NCBI GenBank assembly: GCA_020726505.1
Contig: JAHLEZ010000031.1
Span: forward strand, 434,001 to 498,000
Source of the DNA: Leptodontidium sp. MPI-SDFR-AT-0119
Taxonomy: Eukaryota > Ascomycota > Leotiomycetes > Helotiales > Leptodontidiaceae
Length of the DNA: 64,000 nucleotides
Direction: 5' to 3'
In this document: piece by piece, positions 1 to 10,383 of the stretch
Position numbering within the stretch: position 1 is the first letter of the stretch
Layout of the letters: the number at the start of each line of letters is the position of its first letter
Made by a program: the position numbers and the translations under genes
Notes under the pieces: model-generated
Database searches by the model: none
Seen by the model: only the letters and a program-made list of their open reading frames with translations
Told to the model about the DNA's origin: nothing

Positions 1-629
1 GTTTCGGAGAGCCAGTTATATAGAGCCATGTACTTGTTGTTTTGGCTCGTCCATTTAGTAAGCGTGTACTAGTACTCCCTGGCTTGTGCTGCGTAGATCT
101 GCTGCACCTCTACAATTGTCGGGTATAGAGGTGGACCAGCTTCTTCTGGACTTGTCCCTCTTATTAGGGCATCTGTCGATATGGCTGGGGCAGGTGTAGC
201 CTACGCGTTGTCGGACGACTCAGGCGTTGAAGACGGTTGTGGGTTTACTGCTTTCTAAGCTGCAATATTAGCGTAATACTGGCTCAACTGAGTCTTTGTA
301 ACCTCTTACGTAGTGCTTTTAAGCGTTAGAGCCTTAGGTCGGTGGTTTAGGATATGGCCTGTCGCAGGAGCGCTGGGGTCTACTATATTTAGTGCACCTA
401 TGAAGCTAGTATAGAATGTCAAGCGCAAGTGCCATGTCGCCCAATCCTTCCGCGCCTTCAAATTACAGTCCGCAGGTAGCCTTAGAAGTGACATTGTCGG
501 TTTTAGGTATATATATGATGATTTCGAGGAGGTTTTGGTGATTTGAGGGTTATTGACGGGCTTTTGAGTACTGCTAGTACGTGTGTAAGGCAGCGGTGAG
601 AAAGCCTCTACATGCCTCTGTGGAGCCAC
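1..629 (-). mobile_element. Ty1/Copia retrotransposon relic, gag-like N-terminal region
   Basis: On the minus strand, 629-306 reads as an open frame whose middle (LPADCNLKARKDWATWHLRL, about residues 52-71) resembles the start of gag in ascomycete Copia elements, where a Lys/Trp-rich stretch precedes a short helical region. The same style of sequence continues in pieces with stops to base 1 (for example a YMALYNWLSET-like stretch), so the gag is decayed and runs out of the window. It lies just downstream of a primer-site-like sequence and an LTR at 660-883, in the order expected for a 5' end. Gag would form the virus-like particle of the element. The stops fit RIP. The family assignment is by recognition only. 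Confidence 0.55.
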
Positions 630-681
630 GTCGGCGCGTGTATGCGACTAGGAAGCTTTAATAGCTTACGGGGCTTATAAC

Positions 682-883
682 TGTCGTGCAAGAGCACGCC
701 TAGAGGCTCCACAGAGGCGTATTTGACGTATTATTGAGGTATGCGCAGTACTGTAATTGATGGTTGTATCTTTTTTTTTACGTATGGTGTATTCGAGCTC
801 CCTGAATATGGAGCTCGCGGGCGCTTTGGCCATAGTGCCTATGATTGGCCTCGCTTAGCTGGCCTACCATAACCTGCACGACA
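682..883 (-). repeat. Copia-type LTR with iMet half-tRNA primer site beside it
   Basis: This 202-bp segment begins TGTCGTGCA and ends TGCACGACA, so it has the TG...CA ends of an LTR and a perfect 9-bp terminal inverted repeat. Directly beyond its 3' end on the minus strand (681 to about 660) lies GTTATAAGCCCCGTAAGC. This is complementary to a sequence carrying the initiator-Met anticodon loop (CUCAUAA, with one C to T change), as in Copia elements primed by a cleaved tRNA. The gag-like frame follows. No target duplication could be recognised. Confidence 0.6.
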
Positions 884-1436
884 TTAGTTTAGGTCCCTTA
901 AGTTCGGGTGCTCGTTAGTCTTTATCTTACTTTACTTACTCCCTAAAGTTGAAATCGAGAGCCTCCTTGTCCTATTGTGCCTTCACTTAGTTAATTGTTT
1001 GTGCTTAAGGCTCGTTTTCGAGGATATTTAGAGCGACCGGTAGCTCTAGATCAACCGACGTCTATACCTTATAGAAGATATAAAAGGATTTAAAGGCTTG
1101 GTACTATAGAGTCTAAGTTTGCCTGTCGTAGTTAAGCGGCGTTCGATTATTAGAAGAGGAGACTGAAGTTAAGTCTGCTATAGCGAAGAGAGGGTTGCTC
1201 TCTCGAGGGTTCGATGGATTTGTTGAAGAGGAGAAGAGAATATCGAGTACAGGTGCTCGATTTACCCTTTTCTAGAGAGGTTAAAGGGAAAATGGCGGTG
1301 TAAACTGCACTTGTTAATAAGTGGAAACTCCGACGTTGTTCGTTACTTACTAATCCTCCGTTAATAGCTTTACCTAAATCTGCAGAGCACAGAAGGAAGA
1401 ATACTAACTTAATAGCTTCGTCACGGGGCTCATAAC
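884..1436. other. Copia leader or decayed sequence, no gene seen
   Basis: Mixed-composition sequence between two LTR-like ends. On the minus strand it may be the untranslated leader or gag start of the second Copia copy. No protein family is recognisable. Confidence 0.3.
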
Positions 1437-1526
1437 TGTGGTACAAAAACAGGCCTGCAGTTGTCAAACTGCAGATTACGGTATATAACCTTTATCCCTA
1501 AGCGAGCACGTGATTCCTGCACGACA
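1437..1526 (-). repeat. Second, shortened LTR-like end of a related Copia element
   Basis: Ends with the same CCTGCACGACA as the 682-883 LTR. At its other end it is joined to a second primer-site-like sequence (1413-1436) whose complement keeps the intact iMet anticodon loop: GGGGCTCATAA is readable on the plus strand. The segment is only 90 bp, so it is either internally deleted or from a diverged subfamily. The frame at 1150-1467 on the minus strand crosses it and is not regarded as a gene. Confidence 0.35.
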
Positions 1527-1750
1527 TCTTCGTAAAGTAACTATTAATATTATTATAACTTCTTATAACGTATTTTAGTATTAAGGCGAATCTCTAAGAA
1601 AAAATATCTCCTTTAATCTAGCCTTTATAAAAGAGCCTTATTAGAGATACAGTAAAATACTTTAAAATTTATCATTTAAGTCTATTCTATAACCTAAGAC
1701 CTTTTTTATTTGTAATAAGGTTAACGATATAAGCTTCCTACTAATTAGTA

Positions 1751-1996
1751 TCGGTGCAGTACTAGTTCGAGTACCACGTAATATATTAATATATCAGTAT
1801 AATAACAAAGTAATAAAGTGTAGTTTAAAAATCTGTATATTTCCTAAGAGAGTGCGAGGAGAGCTAGACTATATACTACGAAACCCTACCGAATACCCTC
1901 CGAAACCAGTCCGGTAAGGGTCTGGCCCCTGATCCTAATCTTCACCTCCTTTTCCAGACAAAAGTATGCTTATGTAAGGACCTGTGGACTAACATA
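1751..1996 (-). repeat. Copy A of a 250-bp repeat shared with 59977-60232
   Basis: Starts TCGGTGCAGTAC and ends at CTAACATA. It matches 59977-60232 in the same orientation over its whole length, with long identical blocks such as ACTATATACTACGAAACCC and scattered substitutions and small indels. In the distal copy this repeat abuts the amino-terminal side of a decayed RecQ-like helicase on the minus strand, so both copies probably come from the same repeated helicase-bearing sequence. Here the helicase itself is absent or unrecognisable. Confidence 0.7.
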
Positions 1997-2938
1997 AACT
2001 CCACTAGGTTTGCCTTAAATAACCCTCCAGATAAGAATATACTTATCGTAAATAAATAACTTAAAGTTATTATTAAGTTAATAAACTAAGCCTTTTATAA
2101 CGAATAGTTTAATTTAAAAGAAACGTATTATAATAATAAACTTTAAACTTATAGAGTTATCTTTATCTTAAAGCTACTCAGGGATGAGGACTCTCGACTC
2201 CGCTGGCAGACCCCCTAATACTGAAAACGGACCACATGTTCGAGCTCACCGCGGTTCTGAGTCGGCTCTATCCAGAATCCTAATAGATATCGTACTAGAT
2301 ATGTAGCTCCACCGTCGCTAATGAACAGACGGTTGACAGATCCGGGCCAAGACTCTACGCATGATGATATACTGAGATGAGAGCGGCGGGGGTTTCAATC
2401 CCCTCTACACGGGCTTGGGTACGACAATACTCACAAGCTTTCTAATCACTTGTACTCTAATCAAGGCATAGTTGATTTCATATCTTAGCTTAAGCGGCCA
2501 GGAGTGAAAAGACAAAAGAGGCGAGGTGGACAAACTGTGCAAGTCGACCAAGCTGCGGAGGGGACTAGAAGCTGGATTTCAGCCTTCAAGCTAAATCATC
2601 AGTTGAATTTATTTCGCTCCCATGCATATGGCGTAAAAGTTACGGTTGTGCCCTGCAACTCTTATAGGCAAACACAATGGGTGCGGTTCAACAATCCGGT
2701 GATTCACATCCATAGAGGGGACGAATGTGGAAATGGGAGGACTTTTCGAACACCAATCTCTCAGAACACCGCAATGCCCAATCACATAATTTTAAAGGAG
2801 CAAACGTCGAGACATACTTTCTACCTAAGCCCCTCAAGTATCTATCTCCCACCACAATCCCCAACATACACCATAGCAAACACAACACAACGCCGAGCCT
2901 CAAACTCCAACTTCATCCAAACCACCACTACAAACAAA
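1997..2938. other. AT-rich relic then promoter region, no gene called
   Basis: 1997-2160 is AT-rich decayed sequence. From about 2180 the composition becomes ordinary. 2500-2938 is probably promoter and 5' leader of the gene starting at 2939; the open frame does extend upstream to 2504, but without an ATG before 2939. Confidence 0.4.
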
Positions 2939-4217
2939 ATGTGCAACCAGATCCTCTTCACATTCGGCCTCTGCACCCACACTTCAGCCCTACACCCCTC
3001 CAAGATCCCACCAGTCTTCGAATCCCTCTGCCCCCTCGCCCTCCGCTCCACCTGCCTCAACCTCCACACAACCAACGAACACCGCCCCAACTCCCTCTGC
3101 CCACCATGCGACCCCACACACGCCCTCCCCTACAGCTGGTACAAGCACGAATTATACCCCCCCCTCTGCGGTCACGCTTTCGGACACGCGGACTCAGATC
3201 TCATTCGTTTTCTGGATGAAGATGATGTTGTGCTCGTTGCGCCTACGGAAATGGAGACGTGTGGTGCGAGGGCTTGTAAAGGGCTGGATGTTAGAGATGA
3301 TCCGTTTAAAATCGTTTCTAGATCTGTGATGCCGTCGCAATATGAGAATCCCACGAGAGTTTTCACGACGGAGCCGAAGAGGGAGGTAAGGTACTTGGAT
3401 AAGGATATGAAACCGAAGGCAGAGATAGTGTGGGATTTAGAGCGAGGTGGTGAAAGTGATGTGGATCGAGATTTATCAACTTTGAAAGCTCAAAGTGAGG
3501 TAAAAGCTAGCAAGGGGTTCCACGACATATCTACGTCGTCGTCGGATGCATTTGCAAGAGACGAAGAAGGTTCGTTCTTCGTTTCTCTATTCAACAAGAG
3601 ACCCACCGCTAACCTAAAGTCAACAAGCCTTGAACTTCCCAACTGCCCATTTCTCTTCCGAAGCCTCAACGCCTCTGACTGCGGAGGAAGAAGAGGAAAT
3701 AAGTGAGTTTCGCCCCTGGATTTCGTTTGACCGAGCGAGTAAATGAAATACTGATGTGGACATAGTCATGAATTTCCCCTCCAAATGGGCTGACCCGAAA
3801 TATTTCCCGCCAACCCCTGAAAGAGGGGGATATTCCTCAGGTCCGGGCTCGAAACGGATATCTGGTGAAACTGGAAGCACAACGCAGATGCCAACTTCTT
3901 CGAGATACAGCACAGCAAGATCCCAAGCCCCAGAAGTTTCTAGCTCAAATGTTAGCTCCTACCCACCTTCCCACAGCACACTTCAACACCATCCTACGAA
4001 GGGTTCTTCTCGGGCATATCAAACATCCCGACAGCCTTCGAGAGATTCGGTTTTTGACAGCTGGGCGGCGTCCGATCAAAACTCTACAGCTGCTCAGCTT
4101 GCAATGACAAGTAAAAACGAGAAGGCAGCCTCTTATCTTGTGAGTGGCAGTGAAAGGAGAAGAACGGGCGAGGCTACGAAGAAAATCCATGACCAGGAGA
4201 GCGAGCGTGGCAATTAA
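2939..4217 (+). CDS. Cys-rich N-terminal hypothetical protein, three exons
   Basis: I predict exons 2939-3569, 3628-3702 and 3766-4217, giving 385 residues. The second intron is clear (GTGAGT donor, ATACTGAT branch region, CATAG acceptor). The first (GTTCGT donor, CGCTAAC branch, CAACAAG acceptor) is needed to reach the frame that reads through an acidic stretch ending EEEEEI. Both introns keep phase. The first 80 residues carry at least nine Cys in spaced pairs (LCPPCDP among them) with conserved-looking His/Trp positions, suggesting metal binding or disulphides. The rest is polar, Ser/Arg-rich and probably disordered. No membrane segment or signal peptide is seen. I do not recognise the family; small proteins with this kind of N-terminus are common, uncharacterised, in ascomycetes. 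The start is the first ATG of the frame. Confidence 0.6.
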
Positions 4218-4769
4218 AGCCACATACAGGAGTATTACCGCGACAGAGAGCAAGAATAGGGAGAATGAAGCATGTTGTAGACTAGTAGATGTTGATAGAT
4301 AGCACGAGAAAACACAACATCCTTCTAACCAAACTGTCCAGCACACCAGGGGTCCAAGTTTCAAAGTCGTCATCCACTAAGGAGGCGCGGTCACTTCAAT
4401 TCCGATTCATTTTACTCAATACTCTAGCCCAGACTAAAACTGGTATGATATAAAAACTCCCTCCCGTCCTGGTATAGAAAAAGAAGCAACTGAAATAACG
4501 CCAGGAAAATGCCACACTACGCAGTAGGTACACATATCATATACAAGATATCAAAATAGAAAGAAAACACTCAGACAGACAACACCGAGAGCAGAATGCA
4601 TCGCATGCAAATTAGCATATGCAAAGCAAAGCAATGAAGTAACATAGGGATATCCAGCGTCTCCTTTCAACTCCATACCGGGTCAAAGGATCTAGGGGCA
4701 ACGAGCGTCTTATCTCATCTTTCGCAGTGTCATTACTTCATATCGTAATCCTCTACTCTTCAAACATTA

Positions 4770-6224
4770 CTATTGCTGAACCGGATCCCATCTCTGCGGT
4801 TCCCTTCCTCGGCCTTCGCCGGGGGACAAAGCTTGTGGCATGCCTCGGTCTTGATTGCCTGGCTGGTATGCCTTGTATCCTGGGTATGCTGGTTCTTGAG
4901 GTGGAGGGCTTCTGCTTGCGTAGCTAGGTGCTGCGGTACCCGCGTTGTCGAAGTAACCCGAGTTGCCACTTTGTGGAGGTGGTCGACCGTACCCTTGTTG
5001 TGGGGGAGGTGATTGCTGGGACCGGTATGAAGGTGCCCCACCTCCGAAATCGAAACCTGAGTTGTTGTTGAGAGCTGGGGAGCCTGTACGCATTGGACCT
5101 GGACCTCTGGATAGACCACGAGGAGGGCCGCTGGGACCCGGTCCTCTCGAAGGTCCGCGAGGAGGTCCACCAGCTTGCATGTCAGATCCGTATGACCGAT
5201 CAGTATATTGTCGACCAGGTCCTAATGGCCGAGAAGAGTCGGAAGAGTACTGGCGGTTAGGAGGAAATGGCCGTCCATCGTTGGAATACTGATCATTCGG
5301 ATATTGACCCTGAGGTTGTCTACCGCCATATCCACCAGCTGCAGCTCCATCGTACCCATTGTTTTGGGCATATGGATCTTGGGGAGCAGGTGAACCGTAT
5401 CCTCGACCTTGACCGTCATAAGCTTCAGGTGCATCAAACGCATCTTGACCGAAGCCACGACCTTGTCCATCGTATCCTTGGGGTGACTTCCCTCCATAGC
5501 CAGCGCGACCCTGTCCAGGAGCTGGAGATCCATATCTGCCATTCCCGTTGAACGCGGCTTGATTTTGGCCTTGGTTGTCACCAGCCACGCCCATATATCC
5601 ATTGCTTCCAGCTCCAGGTCTCGCACCAAAAGGACTGTGTGCCTGTCCAACATCTGGACTTGGTGGTACGCTCGTTCCGGCAACAGCAGCTGCAGCCATG
5701 AGAGGCATCTTCTGTCCTGTAGCTGGGTCCAGTTCTCCCAATTCTACAGCATTCTTCTCTTCCTCAAGGACGTGCTTCTTCGAGGCAGCGTCCCAACTGG
5801 GCATAGGTGGAAGCGCATCCTCGTTTAGAGGAACAACCTTCGGTTCGACGTACAATCCATTCTTTCCAACCTCGAACTGGGCGTATTGTGGTGGTGTTGG
5901 TTGCGTTGCAGCGACATTCATGGGCGATCCAGCTGCAGGAAGAGCTCCTCCCATCATCGGCGCCGGAGCCTGGTATCCTTGATATCCTTGTTGCGGTTGT
6001 GCGGGGTGAAAAGGGCTGTCCTGATGCTTCATCGGTTTGTCCTTCTTCCCAGCACAACTATCTCCGCAGCAGTCGCAACATTTCAGGAACGAGAAGCAAC
6101 TGCAACAGCACGAAGCTCCACAACAGCATACACGACCTATGCAGGTAATGACCGAGAGGAGGATGAGGCCACCGACGATAATAGCTCCTATTACTGGCCA
6201 CCTGGGGTTGTCAGCTTTGCTCAT
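4770..6224 (-). CDS. Single-pass membrane protein with palmitoylation-type Cys cluster, 'fibroin-3 related'
   Basis: An intronless frame of 484 residues from the ATG at 6224; an upstream in-frame start at 6242 would be TTG and is rejected. Residues about 8-30 (WPVIGAIIVGGLILLSVI) form one membrane helix. Directly after it is a cluster of 13 Cys within about 30 residues (CCCGASCCCSCF and CCDCCGDSC), a typical S-acylation patch. The remaining 400 residues are a disordered tail rich in Gly, Gln, Tyr, Pro and Ser, with YGSP/GYGG-like low-complexity motifs. Fungal relatives are annotated as 'fibroin-3 related', a name that reflects composition, not function. Membrane association at the cell cortex is an inference. 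4218-4769 holds only the convergent 3' ends of this and the previous gene. Confidence 0.75.
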   Translation of the reverse strand: MSKADNPRWPVIGAIIVGGLILLSVITCIGRVCCCGASCCCSCFSFLKCCDCCGDSCAGKKDKPMKHQDSPFHPAQPQQGYQGYQAPAPMMGGALPAAGSPMNVAATQPTPPQYAQFEVGKNGLYVEPKVVPLNEDALPPMPSWDAASKKHVLEEEKNAVELGELDPATGQKMPLMAAAAVAGTSVPPSPDVGQAHSPFGARPGAGSNGYMGVAGDNQGQNQAAFNGNGRYGSPAPGQGRAGYGGKSPQGYDGQGRGFGQDAFDAPEAYDGQGRGYGSPAPQDPYAQNNGYDGAAAGGYGGRQPQGQYPNDQYSNDGRPFPPNRQYSSDSSRPLGPGRQYTDRSYGSDMQAGGPPRGPSRGPGPSGPPRGLSRGPGPMRTGSPALNNNSGFDFGGGAPSYRSQQSPPPQQGYGRPPPQSGNSGYFDNAGTAAPSYASRSPPPQEPAYPGYKAYQPGNQDRGMPQALSPGEGRGREPQRWDPVQQ

Positions 6225-8199
6225 AAGGACTGGAGAGGGCAACGGACTTGCAATATGTTGCTTCCATACACTTGTCCCAGCTAGAAAACGAATCCTTCAC
6301 ATTCGACACCTCGTCGGCAATGCCTCTTTTCCCTAGCAGGCTGTCAAACAGTATCTCCCCAACTCCTCTCCGTATGCTCCTCTGCATGGATGTCGTGATG
6401 TGCGGCATTGCGGCAGTATTAATTCTTGATCTCCACAGGTATAGTTGGTGTCCAATTCACAGCAGGCAAACGACGACTCGAGTAGCTCCTCTTGTCCCAG
6501 TCACCAGCTTCGCAGATGTCCAAGATGTAGTTTGTGGTCCGAAGAAAAGAGTGGAATTGATTCGCAGTTCGTCCAAGGGAATCCAATCAAAATAATCGCA
6601 GATCCCCTCTTGTTACTCCATATCCAAATCTCAACTCTCAAGCTCAATTTCCCTCGTAGAAAGATCTGCCGTCGATCTGCTGACCTGTTCGTCCTGTCTC
6701 CAGTCTCCCTTCCTGTCTGTCTTGTCTCCCTGTCCTCGTAGAATTCTCGTCTGTTGTGTCGGTCCGTGTGGTGTCGCAATAATACATAAACAATTATAAC
6801 GCATACACCAGAATCGACGCCGGTTTCGAATGTTTACAGGAAAGTAGTGGAGAAGAGATGATCCGGCGGGCGACCCGAGGGTTTTCAGGATGTTGGTCGA
6901 GCTGCTGGGTGCGAGAGTGCGAATAGGATTCGGGGTCAGGCTGGGCTGAAACGGAGGCGACTGGGCTGTGCAATCTCACGATCAATCAACGTCTGGAAAT
7001 AGCCTGAGCCTCGTGATGTTTTCTGCCTTGGCCGGGCGCATAAGGAGCGTGATTGGGTGCTTTGGATGAAGGAATGACGATAGTTGGATGGGTGGTGAAT
7101 ACTTAGGACGAAGGCGAACGGCGGTGGAAAGGAAGGTTGAAGATGAGGAGAGGAGAGAGAGAGACAGAGAGAGAGAGAAGGGCGATAAAGTGGATGCGCA
7201 ATCAATTGGGGGGCGGGCCAGGATGAGGCGTTCGTCGCTTTTCCCCTGACATTAGTGACATTAGTGACTCGGACTTTGCTTGGCTCGGACTGCCGGCGGA
7301 AGTGGAAGTGGAAGTGGAGCTGAGCGGAGCGGAGCGGGGGGAGTGAGTGGAGAGTGAGATTGGGATTGAGAGTCGATTCCCACGTGAGATTGTGGCGGGT
7401 GCTGTGGCTGTGGCTTAGTGAGCTTCCATGAGATGGGAATATCAACTCCACAGAGATCTTCGTTGAATGACAACCAACAGCTTAAATACACTCCTCTTAC
7501 TTGCTGGCATAAGCTTATCCATGCTGAAGTATTTCCCTTCATTGTTATTGGATTCTATAAGAGACATGGCTTGCAATTTTGGAGTGCTGCCGACCCACCG
7601 TAACATCTAGCCTTCGGTATTTATTATTAGGCGAGCATAGGTTAGCTGTTGGCAGAAATCCCCTGTCCAAACATCCCATTCTCTACTTCGCAATTCTTAT
7701 AAGTCCAAGGCCCAGAGGATGGGCATCCTATATTGCATAGCTACCCTACACTCTAGACCTTTCGAATTATTGGTACTGAGATGTCCAAGCGAACTAAATT
7801 CCACGACATATATCTGTTTACATCGAGCTTTCCAGTCGGCGACGGTCTCAAGTCACAGCGAATCATATCCGCGAGAAATTTTGTGGTGGAGCCATGATTG
7901 ATCAAGACAAAAGTGGCATTGGAGGTCGAAATCATCGCTTTTATTGCCGTCTGTTAGCTGTAAAAGTCATCGCTCGCTGAATGTAAACATGGGAAAACGC
8001 TCGACGTCATCAGAAAATCCTATCAAAGAAACACTCCGCCAGCTTCCTTTGAAAGACGACCATCGAAATCCCACTCGAAGCAAATTTTTGGTATCCCCAC
8101 GAACCCCTGAGCCCTTGGACCTGACCTCTAAACTCGAATGAAGCAAATAACCATCAACTTCCGGACCCTATTGTCCAACCCAGGTGTCTAAATGAGGAA
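6225..8199. other. Intergenic region with GA/CT-rich low-complexity tracts
   Basis: The long 5' region of the Cys-cluster membrane protein. It contains purine-rich stretches (about 7135-7180 and 7300-7345) that open misleading frames on the opposite strand. 7450-8199 shows only short frames without family signatures. Confidence 0.4.
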
Positions 8200-8918
8200 T
8201 CAGCGCTCCTCCGACTCCTCTCCATCGGCGGTAGAAGCAAAAGCAGCAGCCCGCGCTCTCTCCTTCTGCACACGCCTACAATCTTTCTTATGAACAGCCC
8301 ATCTCTTAGCCTGACATTCCCTCGAGCAATAACTAAGTTCATGCATCAGTCCACCAAACATGCAAACACGAAATAAAACAGCCACTCACCCAGTGGTATT
8401 GCACCCAGCACAAAGCTTATACCCAGTTCCCTTTCCACAAAAATCACACAGCGGCGGAGCCGAGATCTTCATCCCCCCTCTCATATCAAGCTCAGCCCAC
8501 CTCCGAATGCAATCATCGCTCTGCGTGATAGCGCTCGCCTTCTCGCTGCACTCCCCGCCGCCAAAACACACAGGGGCAGCAATATCGACCACGCTGGGCT
8601 TGAAATCAGGCAGGTTCAATCCGCTGCGGTCCGAACAGCTTGTTGATACCGTTGTAGACTAGACAGGTGGAGGGTTTGTGGCAGATGATGCATCTCCATG
8701 GGTGGGATAACTGGACTTTGTGATCGTGTCGGTCTTTGAGAGATGAACAGAGCTCGCCCATGATGTCGGTTCGGGGGCGAGGGGCAGTTCTACGCCGTAC
8801 TTGATGCAGGCAGATGCTGGAGCGAAGTCGTCGGACTTGAACATCTTGGTCATGACGTCGAGTCGAGGATCGCCGCAGTATACGATGTAGTCGATGGGGA
8901 CGGGTGGTTCAGACATGA
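8200..8918 (-). pseudogene. MYND zinc-finger protein, paralogue 1, frameshifted
   Basis: Starts at the ATG at 8918 (MSEPPVPIDYIVYCGDPRLD). An intron at 8389-8333 (GTGAGT...ACTTAG) joins the two halves of a C-terminal MYND finger: CDFCGKGTGYKLCAGC, then YCSRECQAKRWAVHKKDC. This is the standard C-x2-C ... C-x2-C ... Y-C-S-x2-C-Q ... H-x3-C pattern of a protein-interaction zinc domain. Homology to the gene at 9621-10383 shows that the frame must change twice: near 8765 after APEP, and near 8645 after the WRCIICHKP segment. Summed exon length is not a multiple of three. Either this copy is a pseudogene or there are two small sequence errors. The partner copy is intact. Confidence 0.6.
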
Positions 8919-9105
8919 TGATTGGTGTGAAGGTGAGAGAGGATTGATTGATGCTGTTGTAAAGTATCGTGCGTAGGGGATCTATGATGTCGATTGAGAG
9001 GCGATCAAGTGAGGAAGTGTTGTAGTTGGGGTTCGTTGCGATGTTTTCGGACCCCGTGAGGATGAGGTCGATGTTGGGTGTTGTGGTCGAAATAGGCGAA
9101 GGCAA

Positions 9106-9620
9106 ACAGACAACAGACGGAATGGTAGTGCCGTCTCGGGAGAACCCTGTTCTGCGCCTGCCTACGACATGTCGATGAATTCACTGACAGGTAAGAGCAA
9201 TTGTTGATCCTGCCGAGCGCTTCCAAATTGATAAGAAGGCGACTTATGTCCAAGGAGTCAATTGAGGGTTCATGAGGTAAAGCATGGGGGAGCATCGACA
9301 CCCCGAGAAGAAAGGACGGAGATCACAGATAGGCATAAAGTGGATTGTGCACATTAAAAAGCCACGATCTGTATGAAGTCACGTCTGATTTCTACAACTT
9401 CTGGAAGCTCATTACATGCAAACAGAAATCCATGACTTTGGCCATTGAAAACTTTCGTGATATCAGTTGCAAGATGTCCCTCCGAGCTAAACTTCAAAAG
9501 CAAATCACTATGCAACACCCTGTGTCGTCATATAAACATGGACCCAGCCCAAAGAAACGAACTTCACCCCTTGCACCCTCACTCTAGCTAATGCTATCTT
9601 AGATTATTTGTAGATGGAAC
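9106..9620. other. Spacer between the MYND paralogues
   Basis: 5' region of paralogue 1 and 3' region of paralogue 2. Nothing else is recognisable. Confidence 0.4.
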
Positions 9621-10383
9621 CTAAGACTCCTTGGGCGCGGCGTCGGCGGTGGACTTCGCGGTGGGCTTCTTCTTCGTACCAGCTGTAGTGGCGGACTTCT
9701 TCTTGGCAGCAGAAGCAGCAGTCTTGCCAGCGTGCATAGCTCTCTCATATCGGATGATCTTGCAGACGTCCTTGTGGTATCCCCAATTCTTGGTCTGGCA
9801 TTCCTTGGAGCAGTATCTAGCAGTACCAATTAGTTCTGGAGAGTGACAGAAATTGGTTCGTCACTTACGAAATGCTGTTGCAGCCACTGCAGAGCTTCAG
9901 GCCTTTGGTGTTGCCACAAGTCCGGCAGCCTTCAGGTCCACCATACTTGACATTGACGTCCTGGGGGATGAGGGACATGACCTCCTCCTGGACAATCTTT
10001 CGAGCCCTGCCATCGCACATGCCACCGGTAACACAAACAGGAGCTTGGAAATCCAGGATCTTGGGCTCGTTGCCGTCCGCATTCGAGAGCCTGGGAATAG
10101 CGCAGCAGACAGTCGACGTGGCAGGTCTTGGGCAAATGATGCACTTGAACAGTCTGGTCAGAAGCATCTTCTTGCCGTGGGCAACGTGGAGAGAATGTTG
10201 GAAGCGTGAGAGAGCATCCGTGTATGCGTCCTCGTTTGGGTCTCCTTCCTTGGGGACTTCCGTGCACAAGGAGGCTGGGGCTTGTTCGGAGAAGGTGAAC
10301 ATCGATATGGCGCCTTCAATGTTCCTCAGTCTGGGGTCACCAAGCATAACCATGTACTCGATGATAACAGTTGGTTCTGCCAT
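9621..10383 (-). CDS. MYND zinc-finger protein, paralogue 2, intact
   Basis: Two exons, 10383-9869 and 9816-9621, with the intron GTAAGT...CTGCTAG; 236 residues. The start context is the ATG before AEPTVIIEYMVML. The N-terminal domain includes GDPRLRNIEG and a FKCIICPRPATSTVCC segment that could bind another metal. The C-terminus has a complete MYND finger: CRTCGNTKGLKLCSGC, the splice junction, then YCSKECQTKNWGYHKDVC. After it comes an Ala/Lys/Thr-rich tail ending in KES. MYND fingers bind proline-rich partner peptides; the precise role here is unknown. Its exon layout and intron position match paralogue 1, about 0.7 kb away on the same strand, so the pair arose by local duplication. Confidence 0.8.

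Noticed and set aside
1150..1467. 105-codon minus-strand frame in the Copia relic
   Set aside because: It runs through the primer site and into an LTR-like end, so it is not protein coding.
2340..2412. tRNA-like T-arm (GGGGTTTCAATCCCC)
   Set aside because: No A-box, acceptor stem or anticodon arm could be fitted upstream; a chance or worn repeat match.
5222..5683. Frames antisense to or out of phase with the Cys-cluster membrane protein
   Set aside because: Shadows of its repetitive tail; the 490-codon frame explains the region better.
6936..7451. 171-codon minus-strand frame
   Set aside because: Translation of a purine/pyrimidine-biased promoter tract (His/Ser/Pro-rich), overlapping another similar frame.
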